DNA of 5,153 nucleotides from Brachyspira pilosicoli (GTDB lineage Bacteria; Spirochaetota; Brachyspiria; Brachyspirales; Brachyspiraceae), in assembly GCF_019402445.1 (NCBI RefSeq), contig NZ_SRZM01000268.1, forward strand, positions 1-5,153, in the 5' to 3' direction. Below the pieces are notes generated by a model that worked only from the letters and a program-made list of their open reading frames with translations, did no database searches and was not told the origin of the DNA. The position numbers were made by a program, and so were the translations under genes. This document shows positions 1 through 5,153 of this stretch, in pieces (the first letter of the stretch is position 1; the number at the start of each line of letters is the position of its first letter).

Positions 1-33
1 GACTTCGTCAAAAGAACCAAAAAGTGCAAACAT
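1..33 (-). other. Possible start of a further reading frame, or a repeat arm
   Basis: On the minus strand an ATG at 33-31 opens a frame that runs to the window edge and reads MFALFGSFDEV. Upstream of it lies only a weak purine stretch (GAAGAG), not a good Shine-Dalgarno. It begins about 20 nt beyond the symporter's terminator, with no room for an obvious promoter. The last nine bases of the frame (GACGAAGTC, minus strand) are themselves a tiny inverted repeat, GAC-GAA-GTC. An equally good reading is therefore that this is half of a non-coding hairpin or dispersed intergenic element rather than a gene. I cannot decide between these from 33 bases. Confidence 0.15.
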
Positions 34-51
34 TTTAACTCTTCTGCAAAT

Positions 52-84
52 AAAAAAACACCCGCTTTTTACAGCGAGTGCTTT
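52..84 (-). terminator. Rho-independent terminator of the alr-symporter unit
   Basis: Read on the minus strand, CACTCGCT (80-73) pairs with AGCGGGTG (66-59) across a 6-nt loop. This gives an 8-bp stem with one G-U pair, followed at once by seven T residues (58-52). The A residues at 84-82 can extend the stem into the T run. It lies 15 nt past the symporter stop codon, the usual place for an intrinsic terminator. On the plus strand the stem is followed only by CTTTATTATT, so strong bidirectional action is unlikely. Confidence 0.9.
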
Positions 85-98
85 ATTATTTATTACTT

Positions 99-1472
99 TT
101 AGTCTTTCATAATTGTTGAAGTAGGATCTTGTAAATAATCTCTTGTTAGTTTAGCTACTTTTGGAGATAAAATTAAAAGACCTATTAAGTTTGGTATAGC
201 CATAAGACCATTTAAAGTATCTGCTATAGACCATATTAAATCTAATTGAGCAACAGCACCTATTATACCAATAATTAAAAATATAATTCTATAAGCATAA
301 GAAGCTATTTTGTTTCTTTTAGTGAGATAACCTAAAGCAACAACTCCATAATGTGACCAACCAACAAAAGTTGAGAAAGCAAATAATATTAATGATACAG
401 TAAGTATTATAGAGCCAGCATGTCCTAAGTTAGAACCAAAAGAAGCGGATATTAATTCAGCACCGTTTAATTTAGTACCTTGATTAGCCTCTAAGAACAT
501 AATAGCCATAAGTCCAGTTAAAGTACAAACAAAGAAAGTATCAATAAGTACTTCAAATATTCCCCATAAACCTTGCTCTATAGGGTTTTTAGAGTTACTA
601 GCACCATGAGCCATAGGAGCAGTACCTAAACCAGCCTCGTTTGAAAATACACCTCTAGCAAAACCAAATTTCATAGCTATCATTATAGAATATCCCATAA
701 AACCAGCACCTACCTGTTTCAAATTAAAAGCTTCAGAGAATATTCTTTGAAAAGCATGAGGAATTTTATCTAAATTTAAAGCTAAAATAATAATACCAGC
801 AACTAAATATATAACACACATAACAGGAACAAGTTTCTCTGTAACAGTAGCAATTCTTCTAATTCCTCCGATTATGATAATTGCAGTTAAAGCAACAACA
901 ACAACACCAGTAATAATTTTAGGTATACCAAAATTTTGATAAACAACAGCCGCCATAGCATTAGTTTGAGTCATGTTTCCTGCACCAAAACAAGCCAAAG
1001 CAGCAAAAGCAGCAAATATACTGCCAAGCCAAGGTAAATTAGCACCTTTAGATATATAATACATAGGTCCGCCATGGTGATGACCTTGATCATCTTTAAC
1101 CCTGTAATGAACAGCTAATATAACCTCAGAGTATTTTGTAACCATTCCAAAAAAAGCAGCAAACCACATCCAAAATAAAGCACCAGGTCCTCCTGCTACT
1201 ATTGCAGTAGTAACCCCAGCAATATTTCCAGTACCAACTGTACTTGCTAATGCTGTGCTCACCGCTTGAAAAGGGGTAATATTATCATCAGCATCTTGTT
1301 TTTTTGCTAAAGAACCAAAAGTATGTTTTACCCATAAAGGTATTTGTGTAATTTGCAAGAAACCAGTTCTAATACTTAAAAATATTCCAGTTCCAACCAA
1401 TAGGGTTAGCATTACAGGTCCCCATACAAAACCGTTAATAATGCCGTTGATTTTTGCTATCATATCAACCAT
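99..1472 (-). CDS. Sodium:alanine/glycine symporter, AGCS family
   Basis: This is a complete 457-residue inner-membrane protein, expected to import alanine and/or glycine together with Na+. The AGCS signature is clear: GGPGALFWMWFAAFFG at residues 94-109, preceded by the substrate-site segment STVGTGNIAGV (77-87). GGPMYYI (134-140) and FSNEAGLGTAPMAH (276-289) are also typical. About eleven hydrophobic helices span the protein, and its length is normal for the family. The first ATG is chosen because AAAGGAG lies 6 nt upstream; the ATG at codon 4 is less well placed. It follows alr by 79 nt with no terminator between them and ends in a strong terminator, so co-transcription with alr is likely. 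Characterised relatives accept alanine, in one archaeal member both L and D forms. Exact substrate is inferred. A HisHisHis run at 131-133 sits just before GGPMYYI. Confidence 0.93.
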   Translation of the reverse strand: MVDMIAKINGIINGFVWGPVMLTLLVGTGIFLSIRTGFLQITQIPLWVKHTFGSLAKKQDADDNITPFQAVSTALASTVGTGNIAGVTTAIVAGGPGALFWMWFAAFFGMVTKYSEVILAVHYRVKDDQGHHHGGPMYYISKGANLPWLGSIFAAFAALACFGAGNMTQTNAMAAVVYQNFGIPKIITGVVVVALTAIIIIGGIRRIATVTEKLVPVMCVIYLVAGIIILALNLDKIPHAFQRIFSEAFNLKQVGAGFMGYSIMIAMKFGFARGVFSNEAGLGTAPMAHGASNSKNPIEQGLWGIFEVLIDTFFVCTLTGLMAIMFLEANQGTKLNGAELISASFGSNLGHAGSIILTVSLILFAFSTFVGWSHYGVVALGYLTKRNKIASYAYRIIFLIIGIIGAVAQLDLIWSIADTLNGLMAIPNLIGLLILSPKVAKLTRDYLQDPTSTIMKD

Positions 1473-1478
1473 AATAAT

Positions 1479-1485
1479 CTCCTTT
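1479..1485 (-). promoter_or_regulatory. Ribosome binding site of the symporter
   Basis: AAAGGAG on the minus strand lies 6 nt before the ATG at 1472-1470. It fixes the first ATG as the start in preference to the in-frame ATG three codons later. Confidence 0.85.
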
Positions 1486-1537
1486 TTTTAATTAGTTTAT
1501 TTAAATTTTGATGTACTCCTTAAAATTATTTTTTATT

Positions 1538-1565
1538 AAAATATTTTTTCATTAATCTTTGTAAA
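1538..1565 (-). promoter_or_regulatory. Weak candidate promoter for the symporter
   Basis: On the minus strand TTTACA (1565-1560), inside the last codons of alr, is followed after 16 bp by TATTTT (1543-1538). The first differs from TTGACA at one base and the second from TATAAT at two. Such matches are frequent by chance in DNA this AT-rich. If real, it would allow expression of the transporter apart from alr, with a leader of about 60 nt. Confidence 0.22.
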
Positions 1566-2658
1566 CTCTTTTAACTCTCTCACCAATGCGAACTAATACC
1601 TCATGACTTATACTCTCTATTTTTTGTGCCATAGTATTAGCATTAAGTCTCTCATCATCTCCAAATATTAAAACTTCATCTTCTTCTTTTATATTATCAT
1701 TGTTTCCTATATCTACTATTATAATATCCATACATATCTTTCCTATTATAGGATAATATTTACCATTTATTTTTACTTCCCAATTATTAGAAAGCTTTCT
1801 TGATAGCCCATCAGCATATCCTATAGGTATTATAGCTATATTAGTGTCTTTATTGGCTTTCCATGTCATGCCATAAGAAACAGTTTCATTCTTCTTTATT
1901 TTTCTAGTTAAAATAACTTTAGATTTTAAATTTAATATTGGCTTAAATCCAAAGTCATACAGTTTCTCAGTATATCCATAAACTACTATACCCGCTCTAA
2001 CCATATCAAAGTATGCATTTTTATAATAAAGCAATGCAGCAGAATTTGCAGTATGGGCATTATTTATGTTTATACCATTTGTTTTTAATTCATTTAAAAC
2101 ATCATTAAAAACTCTTATTTGATTTTCTGTAAACTCTTTAGATATATCATCAAATGCATCAGAAGCAGCATAATGAGTATTAATACCTTCTATCTCTAAA
2201 GTAGAGTATGATAAAACTTTTTTTGCTAAGTTTAATACATCTTTAGGCTTAGCCCCCATTCTGTTTAGACCAGTATCTACTTTGATATGCAGTTTTAACT
2301 TTTTATTATGCTTTTTCAAAAATCTATCATATTCATCTAAACATTCATCATTACTTATAATAGGTGTCAAATTATATCTGCAAACATCCTCTGCTTCATT
2401 TTTAAAATGCTGAAATAAAACAACTATTGGTGTTTTTATATGAGCCTCTCTTATCTTCACACCCTCTTCTACAGTAGCAACGCCTAATGCATCCACATTT
2501 AGCTTTTCTAATTGCTTCGACATACCTATAATACCATGCCCATAAGCATTAGCTTTTACTATGGTGAGTAATTTAGTATTTCTTGTCATAGAACGAATTA
2601 TTTCTATATTGTTTCGTAATGCTTTTAGATCTATTTCTGCTATATTGTATAAGGACAT
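1552..2658 (-). CDS. alr: Alanine racemase, PLP-dependent
   Basis: This complete 368-residue cytoplasmic enzyme interconverts L- and D-alanine and so supplies D-alanine for peptidoglycan. The N-terminal barrel carries the PLP lysine K35 in VKANAYGHG. K126 in KVDTGLNRMG matches the usually carbamylated lysine, and R133 follows. THYAASD (161-167), NSAA (205-208) and the pyridine-contacting R221 in VRAG come next. The C-terminal domain has the second catalytic base Y262 (VSYG), IGYADG (279-284) and CMD (309-311). Length and motif order are normal for Alr. The oddity is H352 in ISHEVL, where the family usually has a tyrosine (Tyr354 in the Geobacillus enzyme) that contacts the PLP phosphate. The start is supported by TAGGAG 5 nt upstream and a strong promoter. 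A broader-specificity amino acid racemase is possible but less likely. Confidence 0.95.
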   Translation of the reverse strand: MSLYNIAEIDLKALRNNIEIIRSMTRNTKLLTIVKANAYGHGIIGMSKQLEKLNVDALGVATVEEGVKIREAHIKTPIVVLFQHFKNEAEDVCRYNLTPIISNDECLDEYDRFLKKHNKKLKLHIKVDTGLNRMGAKPKDVLNLAKKVLSYSTLEIEGINTHYAASDAFDDISKEFTENQIRVFNDVLNELKTNGININNAHTANSAALLYYKNAYFDMVRAGIVVYGYTEKLYDFGFKPILNLKSKVILTRKIKKNETVSYGMTWKANKDTNIAIIPIGYADGLSRKLSNNWEVKINGKYYPIIGKICMDIIIVDIGNNDNIKEEDEVLIFGDDERLNANTMAQKIESISHEVLVRIGERVKRVYKD

Positions 2659-2663
2659 TCTAT

Positions 2664-2669
2664 CTCCTA
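2664..2669 (-). promoter_or_regulatory. Ribosome binding site of alr
   Basis: TAGGAG on the minus strand lies 5 nt before the ATG at 2658-2656. It supports this start, as does the predicted transcription start only about 20 nt upstream of the ATG. Confidence 0.85.
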
Positions 2670-2685
2670 AGCATACTCAAATTTT

Positions 2686-2714
2686 AGTATATATTTTTAA
2701 TTTATTATTGTCAA
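2686..2714 (-). promoter_or_regulatory. Sigma-70 type promoter driving alr
   Basis: On the minus strand TTGACA (2714-2709) is a perfect -35 box. A 17-bp spacer leads to TATACT (2691-2686), one mismatch from the -10 consensus. Predicted transcription starts near 2680-2678, giving a short leader of about 20 nt that contains little beyond the ribosome binding site. This leaves no space for a riboswitch or attenuator. Even in AT-rich DNA, an exact -35 box at ideal spacing, correctly placed before a gene, is persuasive. It makes alr transcriptionally independent of the upstream chemoreceptor gene. Confidence 0.8.
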
Positions 2715-2744
2715 TACATATAATGAGTATTATTGTGAAATATA

Positions 2745-2760
2745 ATATTATTAATAATAT
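2745..2760. repeat. Perfect 16-bp AT-only palindrome
   Basis: ATATTATTAATAATAT is its own reverse complement. It lies about 30 bp upstream of the alr -35 box, in the spacer after the chemoreceptor gene. It could be a protein-binding site or a weak all-A/T hairpin at the 3' end of the MCP transcript. AT palindromes of this size arise readily in DNA of this composition, so no function is assigned. Confidence 0.4.
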
Positions 2761-2816
2761 AATTAATTTTTAGATAAAAAGTAAAATATAATATAATAAT
2801 ATAATGTTTTTGTATA

Positions 2817-5153
2817 TTAATAAAACATATCAGGATTTTTAAAGTCTTCTTTTAATATTTCAAGAACAGTATCCTCTTTAGAAAAACCATTTTTTTCAGT
2901 ATTTGATAATTCTTTTTCTAATTCTTGTATTTCTACATCTATTTTACTTTCTGCTTCATTTATTTTATTAATATCTATATCTTTAGTATCAAATTCTTCT
3001 GTATCCAAATTTAATATTATATCATCAGGTTTTTCACTTTCTATATTATCAACATTTGTAATAAATCCAGACATAAGAGATTGGAATTTATTAAAACTTT
3101 CACTTAACTTACTAGTAACCATAAAGAAATCATGATTACTTTTAGCAGTTTTTACAGATAATTCATTTAAGAAAGCCATAGTGCTAACAACTTCAGTAGC
3201 TCCAACACTATTAGCCTCAATAATCTCAGCAACCTCTTTGTTAATTTGGTCTAATAAAGTAATTTGGCTATCTACCACATCACCACTGTTAATCTGCTCG
3301 CGTACATTTTCTTTAACACCCATAGTAATATTATTTAAGTGTTTAATAGTTTCAAGTATATCTCTACCACCTATTTCAAGTTCACTGTTTGCAGTATTAA
3401 TTTCTGCAACAACCCTCGAAGTATTTTCAGACATATCAAGTATATTTTCAAGTGATTTTCCACTGTTATTTGCAAGTTCCACTGTTTCGTCTATTCTTTT
3501 AGTAATAGTTTTAATGATGTTTGTAATAGTTTTTGTGTTATCTGCAGTATGTTCTGCAAGTAGTCTAATTTCATCAGCAACTACAGAGAAACCTCTACCT
3601 TGCTCACCAGCATGTGCTGCTTCTATAGCGGCATTCATAGCCAAAAGGTTAGTTTGCTCAGCTATGCCTTGAATAACGTTAACTATCTCTTTAATTTGGT
3701 CAGAGCTTTCCTCAATACCTCTAACAGCTTCTATCACCTCATCTACCATATCACCACCATCATGAGCATCTATAAGTAATTTTTTTGAGAATGAGTGTGC
3801 TTTACTAATACTTTTAGCTACGCTTGTAATATTTGATATCATCTCTTCTATTGAAGAAGATGTTTGCTCTACTGCAGAAGCTTGCTTTTCCATATTGTCG
3901 CTTATTTTATAAATTGTTTGTAATAATTCTTCTACAGCAATGGAAGCTGATGAGAATGCATGTTTCTGCTGTTCTGAAGAGTTAGTAACGTTTTTAATAG
4001 AATTAATAATATTATTTACACTAGCTATATTTTCTGTAATACTAGCACTTTGGTCATTAACCATTTGAGCATTTGATTCTATTGCTCTGTCTATTAATTT
4101 TATTTCATTAAATACATTGTTACTTTCTGTTTTTAAATTTCCTATAATATCATCTAATCCATTAAGGAATAAGTTGAAGTTATATACCAACACTCCAATT
4201 TCATCATTATTTTTAGAATATATTCTCTTTCTTAAATCCCCTTTACCACCTATAAGACCTTTAGCAGATTCTGTAGCTGAATCTATAGGTTTAAATAATT
4301 GTCTTATAATATATAAATAAGTAGCTGAAACAACTAAGAATATTATTATAACTACAGATAATATTATTGATATATCTCTTTCTATAGCAGAGCTTTTTAT
4401 TATGCTAGTAAGATCTTTATAATATACACCTATAATATTTAAATCTTTCATATAATACATCACAACCATAGTTCTATTGCCTGCTATATTAAGGATTGGA
4501 GGAACATAAAAATATTTACTGCCTAATTGAGATTCAAATTCTGTAGCATATTTTACTAAATCAGCAGAGTTTCTTCTTAACGCCAAATTAGCATTTTCTA
4601 ATATATTACCATTGTCTGAACTTAATATTACATCTTTTGTATTAACGTCATAATATATATATGATAAATCTAAAAGAGATATATTTGTTATCATATTACT
4701 ATAATAATTATTTATATTGATATCTGATATTATATATCCAGCTTGAGTATCATTTAAAGTTATTGGATAATGTGCAGATATATTAATATTATTTCTATCA
4801 TTAGGTATTATTGATATAAAAAAATCTCTTCTTGTAGCATAGTTTTCTAATATAGGATGAGTAGTTAAACTATCAGCAGTTCTTACTGTATAAACATTAC
4901 CATTAGATGATACATCTTTAGTTATAGTTATTGAGTATGGCAAGTTTGAATCTAAAAACTCTCTATCTATATTTATATAAATTGATTTGTAATTATTTTT
5001 TAATACTTTATCTATATAAGATAATCTATTTTCTAGCTCTGTTTTTAAAATATCTCTATTTTGAGTATATCTATTTGAATAAACGTTATTGATAACTCTA
5101 TTATAAATATTTAAATCATTTTTTATATTATTATTTAATGAATATATATTATT
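2817..5153 (-). CDS. Methyl-accepting chemotaxis protein with dCache-like sensor (5' partial)
   Basis: This membrane chemoreceptor passes extracellular ligand signals to CheA/CheW. The visible 778 residues, counted from the window edge, run in frame with no stop and no Met codon in the first 70, so the start and first membrane helix lie outside. Residues 1-260 resemble a dCache sensor: a long polar helix, then beta-rich sequence with RDFF (109-112) and GYIISDI (139-145). A hydrophobic helix follows at about 261-283, then HAMP at about 281-333 with P289 and DEIG. The signalling hairpin has its tip at [17 protein letters not shown] (498-514), followed by [16 protein letters not shown]. Probable methylation sites are E429/Q430 and E436/E437. 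After the hairpin comes an acidic tail of about 80 residues ending DMFY, with no clear CheR-docking pentapeptide. No GC-rich terminator follows the stop. The ligand is unknown. A TTG at 4943 is not the true start, because it would cut the sensor domain in two. Confidence 0.95.
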   Translation of the reverse strand, partial: NNIYSLNNNIKNDLNIYNRVINNVYSNRYTQNRDILKTELENRLSYIDKVLKNNYKSIYINIDREFLDSNLPYSITITKDVSSNGNVYTVRTADSLTTHPILENYATRRDFFISIIPNDRNNINISAHYPITLNDTQAGYIISDININNYYSNMITNISLLDLSYIYYDVNTKDVILSSDNGNILENANLALRRNSADLVKYATEFESQLGSKYFYVPPILNIAGNRTMVVMYYMKDLNIIGVYYKDLTSIIKSSAIERDISIILSVVIIIFLVVSATYLYIIRQLFKPIDSATESAKGLIGGKGDLRKRIYSKNNDEIGVLVYNFNLFLNGLDDIIGNLKTESNNVFNEIKLIDRAIESNAQMVNDQSASITENIASVNNIINSIKNVTNSSEQQKHAFSSASIAVEELLQTIYKISDNMEKQASAVEQTSSSIEEMISNITSVAKSISKAHSFSKKLLIDAHDGGDMVDEVIEAVRGIEESSDQIKEIVNVIQGIAEQTNLLAMNAAIEAAHAGEQGRGFSVVADEIRLLAEHTADNTKTITNIIKTITKRIDETVELANNSGKSLENILDMSENTSRVVAEINTANSELEIGGRDILETIKHLNNITMGVKENVREQINSGDVVDSQITLLDQINKEVAEIIEANSVGATEVVSTMAFLNELSVKTAKSNHDFFMVTSKLSESFNKFQSLMSGFITNVDNIESEKPDDIILNLDTEEFDTKDIDINKINEAESKIDVEIQELEKELSNTEKNGFSKEDTVLEILKEDFKNPDMFY

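Noticed and set aside
1516..1521. Second Shine-Dalgarno-like AAGGAG in the gap between alr and the symporter
   Set aside because: No ATG, GTG or TTG lies at a useful distance, and the following frame closes within a few codons. It is probably chance or a remnant.
2561..2773. Plus-strand open frame of 70 codons across the alr 5' end and promoter
   Set aside because: It overlaps the conserved N-terminus and promoter of alr on the opposite strand. It ends in low-complexity AT sequence and has no family resemblance.
2785..2805. Repeated TATAAT-like matches on the plus strand in the spacer
   Set aside because: They are part of a low-complexity TATAA run with no -35 box, and there is no plus-strand gene to drive.
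2760..2816. Intrinsic terminator for the chemoreceptor gene
   Set aside because: The spacer has T runs and an AT-only palindrome but no GC-containing stem followed by a T tract. I could not support a terminator there.
3181..3672. Plus-strand open frame of 163 codons inside the chemoreceptor gene
   Set aside because: It is antisense to the most conserved part of the MCP signalling domain. Its product is a Ser/Leu/Ile-rich string with no recognisable motif, as expected for the reverse of a helix-rich coding sequence.
4117..4320. Plus-strand open frame of 67 codons inside the chemoreceptor gene
   Set aside because: It is antisense to the HAMP region of a clear gene, and the hydrophobic peptide it would encode is a by-product of AT-rich composition.
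4941..4943. TTG as the start codon of the chemoreceptor
   Set aside because: The frame is open for 70 more codons to the window edge with dCache-like sequence, and no good ribosome binding site precedes the TTG.

Overview
The window is strongly AT-rich and carries three protein genes, all on the minus strand. From right to left, which is the direction of transcription, they are a large methyl-accepting chemotaxis protein (MCP) whose 5' end is cut off by the window, a complete alanine racemase, and a complete sodium:alanine/glycine symporter of the AGCS family. The base composition, the codon choice and the style of the MCP signalling hairpin suggest a spirochaete of the Brachyspira type. That assignment is an inference from pattern, not a search result.

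Layout. Positions 5153-2817 hold the chemoreceptor: periplasmic dCache-like sensor, transmembrane helix, HAMP, MCP signalling hairpin and an acidic C-terminal tail. The frame stays open to the window edge, so the true start and the first membrane helix lie outside. Positions 2816-2659 are a very AT-rich spacer with no GC-rich terminator for the MCP. It does contain a near-consensus sigma-70 promoter (TTGACA, 17 bp, TATACT) aimed at the racemase. Positions 2658-1552 are alr. A 79-nt gap without a terminator follows, then the symporter at 1472-99. A good intrinsic terminator at 80-52 closes the unit. The last 50 bases hold no supportable gene, but they look like one arm of a repeat or the start of a further small reading frame.

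How the genes fit together. alr and the symporter share a strand, have no terminator between them and end at one terminator, so they probably form a two-gene alanine unit. The transporter would bring in alanine or glycine with Na+, and the racemase would interconvert L- and D-alanine for peptidoglycan. The chemoreceptor is upstream but appears to be a separate transcription unit. No evidence in the sequence ties its ligand to alanine.

I do not see a previously undescribed system here. The points most worth checking are a Tyr-to-His change at a PLP-phosphate-binding position of the racemase, the edge motif at 1-30, and the receptor's long acidic tail without a recognisable CheR-docking pentapeptide.
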